A DNA stretch of 7,693 nucleotides. Source: Candidatus Zixiibacteriota bacterium. GTDB taxonomy: Bacteria > Zixibacteria > MSB-5A5 > JAABVY01 > JAHJOQ01. Made by a program: the position numbers and the translations under genes. The stretch covers positions 1-7,693 of the forward strand of contig JAJRZO010000315.1 of the NCBI GenBank assembly GCA_024275215.1, given 5' to 3'. A model generated the notes under the pieces. That model saw only the letters and a program-made list of their open reading frames with translations. It did not search any database and had not been told where the DNA came from. The stretch's first letter is position 1. Every line of letters starts with the position of its first letter. Of the stretch, positions 1 through 7,336 are shown piece after piece.

Positions 1-3000
1 CGGAATCAAAAACAACCGGCTCCGGGCCGCCTGCAAAGATGTAATTTACGATATACACGGCATCGTCGATATCAACGAAGTCACTGACATTGGCGTCACC
101 GCATATATAGCTCGTTACGTTGAACAACATGGAAGCCATACTGCAATAGTCTGACGCCGTGACTTCAACAGTCTCAGTGACGTATTGCAGTGGCGCAATG
201 CCCACCAGTGTGTCATTCTGAAGAGCACACCATGACGGATAGCTCTGGTATGCCAGTGTGTGAACAGAATCATCAGGATCGATAATTGTCGGATAGAATC
301 TAAATTCAGCCCCTCCTCTGATATTCACATCATCCTGTTGCGCGATTATCGGAGCAACATTGCTCTGATCGACATCGACAGTCACCAGCAATGTATCTGC
401 GAGTGTGCCGTCGTTAACTGTAACAGTGAACGATGTGTCAGTGTAATCGCACTCGGCTGTACCGAAGACGGCTGAACCGTCAAACGAACACCATGACGGC
501 AGATTATCCACGGAGATAACAAGATCTGCGCCATCGCAATCGGGATCGGAAGCCGCAACCGTGTAAAGGAACTGGTCTCCCGGTTCAACTGTGACCGTCC
601 CGCCGGATGTTACCTGCGGAGCATTGTTAGAGAACTGTGGATTGCAGCATGCGTCATTCGGATCATCCGGGCATTCATCGCAGACATCCCCAACATCATC
701 GCTGTCAGAATCAGCCTGATCGGGATTGTATGTCGTCGGGCAATTATCGAGTGCGCAGGTGTTCGCCGGATAACCCGGGTCGCCGTAACCATCGCCGTCG
801 GTATCTGTGCAGACATCACAACTGTCGCCGATACCATCACCGTCTGCGTCTGACTGATCGGGATTGTAAATCGTCGGGCAATTATCGAGTTGACAAGTGT
901 TCGCCGGGAATCCCGGATCGCCAAAACCGTCGCCGTCGAGATCGGTGCAGACATCGCAACTGTCGCCTATGCCGTCACCGTCGGCATCCTCCTGATTCGG
1001 ATTGGCTATTGACGGGCAGTTATCAGTTGGACATGTATTGGCTGGGAATCCCGGATCGCCATAGCCATCGCCGTCTGTGTCAGTGCAAACATCGCAACTG
1101 TCGCCGATACCATCGTTATCAGCATCCGATTGATCGGGATTGCTGATCGTCGGACAATTATCGAGTTGGCAGGTATTCGCCGGGAATCCCGGATCGCCAT
1201 AGCCGTCTCCGTCGAGATCGGTGCAAACATCGCAGCTATCGCCGATGCCGTCACCGTCGGCATCCTCCTGATTCGGATTGAAAGTATCGGGGCAGTTATC
1301 GACAGAGCATGTATTCGCAGCGTATCCCGGATTACCGAAGCCATCACCATCGGTGTCGGTGCACTCATCGCAGACATCGCCGATGCCGTCTCCATCAGCA
1401 TCACGCTGCAATGGATTATAAATTGACGGGCAATTATCAAGCTGGCATGTGTTTGCAGGATAACCCGGATCACCGTAGCCATCGCCGTCAATATCAGTAC
1501 AAACATCGCAACTGTCTCCGATGCCGTCACTGTCGGCATCCTCCTGTGCGGGATTGTAGACTGATACGCAGTTATCATTCTGATCATATATACCGTCGCC
1601 GTCAGAATCGACCATCGCTGAGCATTCGAACGCAGTTACCTGCACATCATCAACGCCAGCCTCGACAACAGAGCCATCCCCCAGATCCGAAGCGTCGAAC
1701 CTGATCCTGACCTGTGACGATGGCGTCACGAAATCGGATACGATAAAGCTATGCTCGAACCATCCACCGGATGCCTGATCGACCGGACCTACGGTTTCAA
1801 CTTCAGTCCAACTCGAGCCATTATCAGATGAAACATAGACTTTGAAAACATCACTGTTGGGAGCGGCGCCGACATTGTTGGAATACCAGCGCGCGTAATG
1901 AACAAGGCCATCACCGACTGAGCAATCGAATGCAGGCGATGTCAGAATCGTTGTGCCGCCATCTACATCGGAGTTGTCATCCACGTTGTCAGTCAGATAG
2001 CAGCTTCCCGACCCATCGTAATCGGTCGGAGGATCGCCGCGGTCACCTCCGCCGACAGGAACGCCGCGATCCCATTGACCATCGGTGGCGTCACCTGAGA
2101 CACTCCAGCCTTTGTTCGTCTCAAAGTTATCCTCGAAAACGGTCGAACTCGATGTCGTCGGAATCGAGGAATATGTTTCTGTCGGTGCTGTTTCAGGATC
2201 GTTCTTTGTTCCTGTTGATGCTTCATCAGCGCTGAAATAGTAGACGATTGTCGATCCGCAATCGATACCCGGCAGTGTAGCAAGATAATGATTGCTCGTC
2301 GTTTCTGTCATATCAACATCGACATAGGCACCGGCATCTATAGAGTAGTGAAGTTGGCCTGTGCCTGATACGGGTGTTCCACCGACTGCACCGGAAACGA
2401 CAACTTCAAATGTCGTATCTCTTCCCGCTTCAACGATAAACGGTATACCGTTGGGATATGAGAATGAGAGCGATGGATTAGGTACAGAGACACCGACCGC
2501 TATCCAGGCATTTCTCACCTGCTGAGTCCATGCTCCTGAGGGATCAAGATCATCAGCGGCGGAGATTGTCCCTAACGCTGCATCGTGATAATCGGTCTGG
2601 CTTGTCCAGTAGAACGCATTCGCACGGTATGCAACTCTGATCGCATTGCTGACGCCAATGCCGACGACAGTCTGACCATAGGCAGTGCCACCGTCAGACA
2701 GCAAGTAAAACCACTTGTTGCCGACACCGCTATTTGTGTGGACGCCGCAATAGTCGTTCAACCATGATGGCGAACAACCGACAACATCAACCCAGTAAGG
2801 GTCAGATGTGCCATAGTAATCAGGATCGCTGAATTCATGCGGATTCGCCATATTCCGAAATCCGTTTCCACCAATTTCGCCATTTTCACCCATGTACCAG
2901 TCGCCGGGATCATCCGAAGTAAATTCAAACGCTGCGCCCTGCATATCCGAATATGATTCATTGAGCGCACCCGATTCGAGTTCATACACGAGATTCGAGC

Positions 3001-4180
3001 AGTTCTCGGTTACTGCATGTCCCCACTCGTGTGCAATCACATCAGGACAACCAGCAAGCGAACGCCATCCGGAAGACCAGCTCCATATCACTATTCTGCT
3101 GCCATCCCAGTATGCGTTGTTATCACCTTCAGCCGAATAATCGACAACTGTCAGCATGCTCGCGCCTGCATCGTCATAGCCGTTTCGTCCAAGCGAATCG
3201 AGCAGCCAGTCGTAAACACCGGCAGCATAGTAATGACCATCCACGGATGATTCCTGATCGGATGCATTCCATGAATTGTCGGAATCTGTCGAAACCGATC
3301 CGGGAAGCGATGATGATGCTCTATTAGTCTGGATATAGTTTCCGTCGGGCATCTGACCGTCGTGGCCGTGAGGATTATTATTGAGTTGTCGCGTATAGTC
3401 GATCATTCGATAAGTCGAGCCGTTCCAGTCGGTATCGAGATGGTCCCTGAATCTTCCCATCACACCCGTTCCGGTACCGATGTCATTGGCATCCATTATC
3501 CGGTTAGCGTTGTAAACGATTTCGCCAGTGTGCGCATCGACCAGATACTCCCATCGCCCCATCGGCGTTTCAGAATATATAAACATCCGCCAGCAAAGAT
3601 GATTCTCGTATCTCTCCTCACCGTAGCCGTTCCACCTGAAGATCACAAGCTCAGGTTCACTGGGTTCGCCCGTTCCGAAGAAAGTCTCAAGGTCAGTTGT
3701 TGCAATATCTACCGCCTGTGTCGAAGATATCGATGGATTGATATCCGGTTTGATACCTGCATTGTAGTGACCATTGATGGTCGTCATCTCTCCGTCTTTG
3801 GTGAAGTGAGAGATCATCTCCCCACCGATGACGCGAATACCCTGATAATACTGCTGCAAACGAAGGTGTCTCATTCCGATGTCATCGAGATCGAGCCTCA
3901 TAGCCTTCAATTCGGTCGCAGGGTCCTGCATGCGGAACGATTCCTTATTCTCAGTCAGGAAACGAATCGTCGCCTCCGCCTCGGAACCGGCAGCTATTTT
4001 TTCACTGAGTTTTCCAGTTACAAATGTCGGGACGCCTGTTTTGCTCTCGACATAGGTCTTGAGATTGTACTTCTGCTGAAGGCTGCCTGCAGCGTAAGCC
4101 GCTGTAAATGACAACGCAACAAAGAGCGTAAGGATCAATGCAGTCCATGCAATAACAGGTGCGAATTGGTACCTCTTCAT
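1..4180 (-). CDS. Secreted M4 (thermolysin-family) metalloprotease with TSP3 array and dockerin; 3' end off window
   Basis: One uninterrupted minus-strand frame gives 1393 codons and leaves the window without a stop. It starts MKRYQFAPVIAW with a signal peptide, likely cut after AYA (residue 30). Residues about 35-225 are an FTP/PepSY-like propeptide ending in WEYLVDAHTGEIVYNANR. The M4 catalytic domain spans about 230-560. Zinc motif HEWGH is at 384-388, the third ligand is E408 in ESGALNESYSD, the catalytic His is H481 in CGVHTNSG, and NAYWDG and VVGIG blocks are also present. It should be an extracellular endopeptidase, matured by propeptide removal. Then follow an Ig-like module (about 564-680), a jelly-roll/MAM-like module (680-855), seven TSP3 units (858-1179), two Ig-like domains with a PSWC motif (about 1183-1358), and the first calcium loop of a dockerin from C1360. 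The second dockerin half is missing only because the window ends. Family assignment is firm; accessory domain names are from pattern recognition. Confidence 0.95.
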   Translation of the reverse strand, partial: MKRYQFAPVIAWTALILTLFVALSFTAAYAAGSLQQKYNLKTYVESKTGVPTFVTGKLSEKIAAGSEAEATIRFLTENKESFRMQDPATELKAMRLDLDDIGMRHLRLQQYYQGIRVIGGEMISHFTKDGEMTTINGHYNAGIKPDINPSISSTQAVDIATTDLETFFGTGEPSEPELVIFRWNGYGEERYENHLCWRMFIYSETPMGRWEYLVDAHTGEIVYNANRIMDANDIGTGTGVMGRFRDHLDTDWNGSTYRMIDYTRQLNNNPHGHDGQMPDGNYIQTNRASSSLPGSVSTDSDNSWNASDQESSVDGHYYAAGVYDWLLDSLGRNGYDDAGASMLTVVDYSAEGDNNAYWDGSRIVIWSWSSGWRSLAGCPDVIAHEWGHAVTENCSNLVYELESGALNESYSDMQGAAFEFTSDDPGDWYMGENGEIGGNGFRNMANPHEFSDPDYYGTSDPYWVDVVGCSPSWLNDYCGVHTNSGVGNKWFYLLSDGGTAYGQTVVGIGVSNAIRVAYRANAFYWTSQTDYHDAALGTISAADDLDPSGAWTQQVRNAWIAVGVSVPNPSLSFSYPNGIPFIVEAGRDTTFEVVVSGAVGGTPVSGTGQLHYSIDAGAYVDVDMTETTSNHYLATLPGIDCGSTIVYYFSADEASTGTKNDPETAPTETYSSIPTTSSSTVFEDNFETNKGWSVSGDATDGQWDRGVPVGGGDRGDPPTDYDGSGSCYLTDNVDDNSDVDGGTTILTSPAFDCSVGDGLVHYARWYSNNVGAAPNSDVFKVYVSSDNGSSWTEVETVGPVDQASGGWFEHSFIVSDFVTPSSQVRIRFDASDLGDGSVVEAGVDDVQVTAFECSAMVDSDGDGIYDQNDNCVSVYNPAQEDADSDGIGDSCDVCTDIDGDGYGDPGYPANTCQLDNCPSIYNPLQRDADGDGIGDVCDECTDTDGDGFGNPGYAANTCSVDNCPDTFNPNQEDADGDGIGDSCDVCTDLDGDGYGDPGFPANTCQLDNCPTISNPDQSDADNDGIGDSCDVCTDTDGDGYGDPGFPANTCPTDNCPSIANPNQEDADGDGIGDSCDVCTDLDGDGFGDPGFPANTCQLDNCPTIYNPDQSDADGDGIGDSCDVCTDTDGDGYGDPGYPANTCALDNCPTTYNPDQADSDSDDVGDVCDECPDDPNDACCNPQFSNNAPQVTSGGTVTVEPGDQFLYTVAASDPDCDGADLVISVDNLPSWCSFDGSAVFGTAECDYTDTSFTVTVNDGTLADTLLVTVDVDQSNVAPIIAQQDDVNIRGGAEFRFYPTIIDPDDSVHTLAYQSYPSWCALQNDTLVGIAPLQYVTETVEVTASDYCSMASMLFNVTSYICGDANVSDFVDIDDAVYIVNYIFAGGPEPVVFDS
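644..1609 (-). repeat. TSP3-type tandem repeat array, 138-base period, inside the M4 protease gene
   Basis: Seven DNC(P/V) landmarks fall at plus-strand positions 741, 879, 1017, 1155, 1293, 1431 and 1569. Each is exactly 138 bases from the next, so 46 residues per unit with no indel. A typical unit reads DNCPxxxNPxQxDADGDGIG, then DxCDxCTDxDGDGxGxPG, then (Y/F)(P/A)ANTCxx. It carries two calcium-binding D-x-D-G-D-G stretches and four cysteines placed for disulfides, as in thrombospondin type 3 repeats. The array codes for residues 858-1179 and probably forms a rigid, calcium-stabilised stalk between the jelly-roll module and the C-terminal Ig-like domains. The first and last units are the most diverged: DSDGDGIYDQ at the start and ADSDSDDVGD at the end. 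Confidence 0.93.
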
Positions 4181-4276
4181 GTGGTCTCCCGTATGCTAAA
4201 GCTTAATCTGTATCCTCTTATGATAAGTCGGCATTTTCATCTCTGTCGACAGTGACATCAGTAATGCATTCCCCTC
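4181..4276 (-). other. Gap between the two protease genes
   Basis: The gap has no strong stem-loop with a T run and no convincing -35/-10 pair, which is compatible with read-through from the M14 gene into the M4 gene. It contains a perfect 10-base palindrome, CTGTCGACAG (4243-4252), too short to count as a terminator. Confidence 0.5.
4186..4190 (-). promoter_or_regulatory. Ribosome binding site of the M4 protease gene
   Basis: GGGAG on the minus strand lies 5 bases before the ATG at 4180. It supports this start, which is followed at once by a basic then hydrophobic signal peptide. Confidence 0.7.
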
Positions 4277-6964
4277 TCAACAACCTGAACATGGTGCAGG
4301 GCCACCGGAGAAAATATACTGAATCAGGTAAACAGCATCATCGATATCGATTTCTCCTGAACAGTCGGCATCACCAACCCAATATGGGTTCGGCTCAGAC
4401 CCACCGGAAAATATGTATTGAATCAGGAAGACGACATCGTCGATGTCGACAACTCCAGAACCATCGGCATCACCGCAAACTGAAGATGATGTCATTTCGA
4501 AATCTGCCTGCAATGTGTCACGAGCCGCGACAGTTATATCAGGAACTCCAATGCTGTCATAATCTGCTTTAGTCGCTGACAGCCAGTAATTTCCTGCAAG
4601 GAGTTCGTCGAAACCGTACTCACCTGATCCATTCGTAGTCGTTGATGATACCGTAGATGATCCCTGCATCAGATCAATTGCGACATCGGATAAAGCATTG
4701 TGTAAAACAGCATCAGTTACTATACCGGTGATCGATCCGCGATTGTATGCCAGAGCAAGATCGACAGTCGTTGTCTGAGTCGCAACGACTTCGACTCCAA
4801 CTTCAATCTTGGTCTCGTAGTAAGCATTCGTTGCTCTGATGTCGTATGTTCCGGGATTAACGCCATCGAATTCGTAGTTTCCTCCTGATGTAACATCAGT
4901 GCTCACAACAGTCATACCTGACATAAGGTCAATAGTGATCCCATCAAGCAAGACACCTGTTACTGAGTCTGTCACAGCGCCTGAAACTATTCCTGCGTTG
5001 GAATTGACCACTACAACTTTCTCTAACATACTGTAATCACACCAACTCCATTCGCTGTTCTGGCCTCTGACTCGATAATAATATGTGCCTTGCGGCTGCC
5101 CTGTAATATCATAAAAGAGCGAAGATACGAAACTTGATAAGGTGTCTATCGTGTTGTAGAACACAGCGGGATATATGTCATCGACATACATGCCCTCTCC
5201 GAGAGTGTATGAATCTGTCGTGTATCTGAATCTGATGAAGATGGATTTTCTTTCATAATCAGCAAGGGAAAAGACCTGTCTTGTCCAGCCGGTCGAGGCG
5301 CCTGTATAGAGTCCGAGAATATCGAACTTGCGACCATCGGTTGAGACCTCGACATAACCGTAATCCCAGTCCTCCTCGATATCGTACCATGTCCAGAATA
5401 TCAGCGAATCCCCCGGTTCGACAAAATACGGGTGAACTGATGTCAGGGCATCCGCAACCTCATCCTGATAGCTCGACTTGAAAGATTTACTGCCGGAATG
5501 TGAACGAGCGGTGGAAACAGTGAATCCGCCAAGATCCCAGCGATTAGTCGATCCTTCGGCATCTTCAGTCACAACATCAATATCAGTCAGTTCATCGATC
5601 TGCCAGAATGTCGGCATTGCATCCGGATTGACCTGTGTCCAGGTTACGGTATAGTTGCCTGATGCACTCGTGTCCGGCGCGCTCATGATCGGCGGAATGA
5701 CTCTCGGAGTCAGATCGTTGCGAATACTCCCCGCCTGTTGGAGCATATAAAATGCGCCATCGAAATTTTCTCTGACTATCTGTGCGAGATGAACTGTCGG
5801 CGGCTGGAACTGTGAACCGATTTCAACAGTGTAGAACAGAAAATCAGCACCGCCAACATAGTGCTCGTATCCATAACCCCAGTCAGTTGCATCACCGGTT
5901 GTAGGATAAAGCTGGGCGGACTGCTGGGGAGTATATGTCCCGCTATAATCTTCCTGCGTAATTAGATTAGCGATATTTGTGCCTAAATTAGCAATGTAGG
6001 TTCCATTCGGTGCAGTATAGTAACCGTACCCCCATGACCAGAGAACAAGCTCTGAATAAGTGTGATATGTTATTCCCGCCACAAAATCCCGCGACGTGAT
6101 AAAATCCCGCTCGGCTGATGTCTCGGCTTCCGAGAATGGATTCGGACCGCAATATGTCGATGAACCGGGATCATGTGTAATACTTCCGATAGTTGTTCCC
6201 CATTCGCCTTCGGGGTTGCCGTCGGTGGAGCCTCCATAGTTACGATTGAGATCGACTCCGACAGTACCAAATTGAGGGAATGGCCTGCGGTTCTTGCGCC
6301 AGTCGATTCCCTGATCGTGCGAATAGACATATCCATCAGGATTCAGACATGGTATGAAGAATATCTCCCGACCGTTGATCTGCGTAGTGACCGCCGGATC
6401 AGAACCGTATGCGCTGGTCAGACTGTCCAGAATAAACATGCTTGTGACAAGGCTTGGCCACTCGCGAGCATGCGTCAGCCCTGTGAAAAGCACCTCGGGT
6501 TCGTCTTCATCGATTTCGACATTATCGGAAAGCTTCACAACCTGAATCGGTCGACCTTCGTAAGTCCAGCCAAGAGTGTCCATCGTGCAAATGGTTGGAT
6601 TGCTGGTAACTATGTTGTTTATATCTGTCTGAAATTCCGCCCATGTCGGATATGATTCTGCAGCTTCGCGCATCAATTCATCGACGTTCTTGTCCAGCAA
6701 TTGTACGTAAAGACCACGGCTGACAAGATCATCAATCTGGGCATCTGTGACCACAGCATCGACCCACTCGCCCGGCTTTTGTCCGGGAATATCGAGACCT
6801 TTGGGTAAAAGATTTGCCTCTGTTCTGTTTGTAACCTGAATTCGTACCAGATTCCTTGCGTCACCCGCACCAAACGAATCAGGTGGCAAAAGAAGATTTG
6901 ACATAAGAAAAAGGAACATTATTGATGTCAACCCAAGCCTGAAAGCAGACGCTGTTTTGGACAT
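4277..6964 (-). CDS. Secreted M14 zinc carboxypeptidase with C-terminal dockerin
   Basis: The product has 895 residues and is complete. The ATG at 6964 is chosen because GGAGG precedes it by 4 bases and MSKTASAFRLGL opens a signal peptide. An in-frame ATG at 7006 would add 14 residues ahead of it and lacks these signals. Residues about 35-105 are a propeptide. The M14 catalytic domain spans about 106-415: zinc ligands H165 and E168 in THAREWPS, H301 in YHTYSEL; substrate-binding R223 in WRKNRR and N240-R241 in DLNRNYGG; Y353 and catalytic E381 in YTVEIGSQ. It should remove C-terminal residues from peptides outside the cytoplasm. Next come an FN3-like half (429-462), a jelly-roll/MAM-like insert (about 463-604), the FN3 second half (605-654), two carboxypeptidase-regulatory-like beta domains (657-739, 740-826) and a dockerin with two DADxSG calcium loops (830-895), ending CSGC. 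Substrate preference cannot be read from the sequence. The M4 gene starts 97 bases downstream. Confidence 0.97.
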   Translation of the reverse strand: MSKTASAFRLGLTSIMFLFLMSNLLLPPDSFGAGDARNLVRIQVTNRTEANLLPKGLDIPGQKPGEWVDAVVTDAQIDDLVSRGLYVQLLDKNVDELMREAAESYPTWAEFQTDINNIVTSNPTICTMDTLGWTYEGRPIQVVKLSDNVEIDEDEPEVLFTGLTHAREWPSLVTSMFILDSLTSAYGSDPAVTTQINGREIFFIPCLNPDGYVYSHDQGIDWRKNRRPFPQFGTVGVDLNRNYGGSTDGNPEGEWGTTIGSITHDPGSSTYCGPNPFSEAETSAERDFITSRDFVAGITYHTYSELVLWSWGYGYYTAPNGTYIANLGTNIANLITQEDYSGTYTPQQSAQLYPTTGDATDWGYGYEHYVGGADFLFYTVEIGSQFQPPTVHLAQIVRENFDGAFYMLQQAGSIRNDLTPRVIPPIMSAPDTSASGNYTVTWTQVNPDAMPTFWQIDELTDIDVVTEDAEGSTNRWDLGGFTVSTARSHSGSKSFKSSYQDEVADALTSVHPYFVEPGDSLIFWTWYDIEEDWDYGYVEVSTDGRKFDILGLYTGASTGWTRQVFSLADYERKSIFIRFRYTTDSYTLGEGMYVDDIYPAVFYNTIDTLSSFVSSLFYDITGQPQGTYYYRVRGQNSEWSWCDYSMLEKVVVVNSNAGIVSGAVTDSVTGVLLDGITIDLMSGMTVVSTDVTSGGNYEFDGVNPGTYDIRATNAYYETKIEVGVEVVATQTTTVDLALAYNRGSITGIVTDAVLHNALSDVAIDLMQGSSTVSSTTTNGSGEYGFDELLAGNYWLSATKADYDSIGVPDITVAARDTLQADFEMTSSSVCGDADGSGVVDIDDVVFLIQYIFSGGSEPNPYWVGDADCSGEIDIDDAVYLIQYIFSGGPAPCSGC

Positions 6965-6968
6965 AATT

Positions 6969-6973
6969 CCTCC
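6969..6973 (-). promoter_or_regulatory. Ribosome binding site that sets the M14 gene start
   Basis: A perfect GGAGG lies 4 bases (AATT) before the ATG at 6964. The in-frame ATGs at 7006 and 7003 have no comparable site and would put MMLATSIKIHFGGI ahead of a standard signal peptide, so 6964 is preferred. Confidence 0.85.
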
Positions 6974-7070
6974 GAAGTGTATTTTGATAGAAGTTGCAAG
7001 CATCAAGTCAAAATCGGTCCTGTGTGTACAGGGCGGTGAGAATGGAATACTAACGCTATCTCAGTATAAC

Positions 7071-7098
7071 ATTATAGTATGAATCGTAATATTGTCAA
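7071..7098 (-). promoter_or_regulatory. Consensus sigma-70-type promoter of the M14 (and possibly M4) gene
   Basis: On the minus strand TTGACA (7093-7098) is followed after exactly 16 bases by TATAAT (7071-7076). Both hexamers match consensus perfectly. Transcription would start near 7064 and leave a leader of about 100 bases before the M14 ATG. The -10 box lies in a small dyad, TATAA-N2-TTATA, so a repressor could in principle overlap it; that is inference. No other strong promoter is visible before the M4 gene, so this may drive both proteases. Confidence 0.8.
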
Positions 7099-7110
7099 GA
7101 ATTGATTGTA

Positions 7111-7211
7111 CCGCAATGAATAAGGATTTATGGATCATGATCGACGGGACATGATGACACAATTTGTCAAACTCCGAGCAAGCTTGATCTGCAGCATCCG
7201 ATTCATTGCGG
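7111..7211. repeat. Imperfect inverted repeat of about 101 bases upstream of the M14 promoter
   Basis: The outer ends are perfect 11-base inverted copies: CCGCAATGAAT at 7111-7121 and its complement at 7201-7211. Going inward, both arms, read in the same sense, carry GGAT, then GATCA, then TGACA in the same order. The innermost pair forms TGACA-CAATT-TGTCA at 7155-7169. The outer centre is 7161 and the inner centre 7162, so the symmetries are almost concentric. By hand alignment about two thirds of arm positions pair, with small gaps. It ends 12 bases upstream of the -35 box. It may be an old miniature inverted-repeat element, a folded RNA or a protein-binding site; the sequence does not decide which. 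Confidence 0.6.
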
Positions 7212-7240
7212 ATTCCACTCTATTCTTATAGTATACAAGA

Positions 7241-7273
7241 AGTTAATATCTCACGGATATGTTCACTCGTATT
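7241..7273. repeat. 33-base imperfect direct repeat, copy 1
   Basis: This copy matches 7337-7369 at 27 of 33 positions by hand count. It shares AGTTAAT, then GGATAT, then TTCACTCGTATT, around a diverged core. It lies 96 bases from copy 2, and the hairpin sits between the two copies. Confidence 0.7.
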
Positions 7274-7277
7274 TTCG

Positions 7278-7305
7278 TGCGCCGTCAAGGATTCCTGACG
7301 GCGCA
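7278..7305 (-). terminator. Hairpin after the small gene, possible terminator
   Basis: TGCGCCGTCA (7278-7287) and TGACGGCGCA (7296-7305) form a perfect 10-bp GC-rich stem with an 8-base loop. It lies about 53 bases past the stop of the small gene and before the M14 promoter, where a terminator would be expected. The tail is weak: the minus strand has no T run after the stem and the plus strand has only ATTTAG. A U-poor terminator or another structured element is therefore equally possible. Confidence 0.45.
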
Positions 7306-7336
7306 TTTAGAAGCTCTATTGTGTTGGATCACTATG

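Noticed and set aside
644..1609. Regularly spaced repeats that could suggest a CRISPR array
   Set aside because: The repeat is continuous over 138 bases with no unique spacers, and it translates to calcium-binding TSP3 units.
610..1704. Several overlapping open frames on both strands in the repeat region, up to 193 codons
   Set aside because: The 138-base period is divisible by three, so any frame open in one unit stays open in all. The translations are low-complexity shadows; the TSP3 frame is the coding one.
3362..4111. Plus-strand open frame of 249 codons opposite the M4 propeptide
   Set aside because: It lies wholly antisense to a recognisable propeptide and catalytic start, has no ribosome binding site, and its translation shows no domain. 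It is a shadow of the M4 gene.
1..4180. Possible frameshifted or broken M4 gene, since only short frames with their own stops are seen here
   Set aside because: Codon phase was checked at the start, the HEWGH motif, H481, the Ig-like module, the TSP3 units and the dockerin. All are in one frame with no stop. It only lacks a stop codon because the window ends.
4375..4389. AACCCA-ATA-TGGGTT hairpin
   Set aside because: It lies inside the dockerin coding sequence of the M14 gene, is short, and has no T run, so it is probably chance.
7223..7241. Second minus-strand promoter using TATACT near 7230
   Set aside because: No -35-like hexamer lies 16-18 bases upstream. The dyad is noted but a promoter is not supported.
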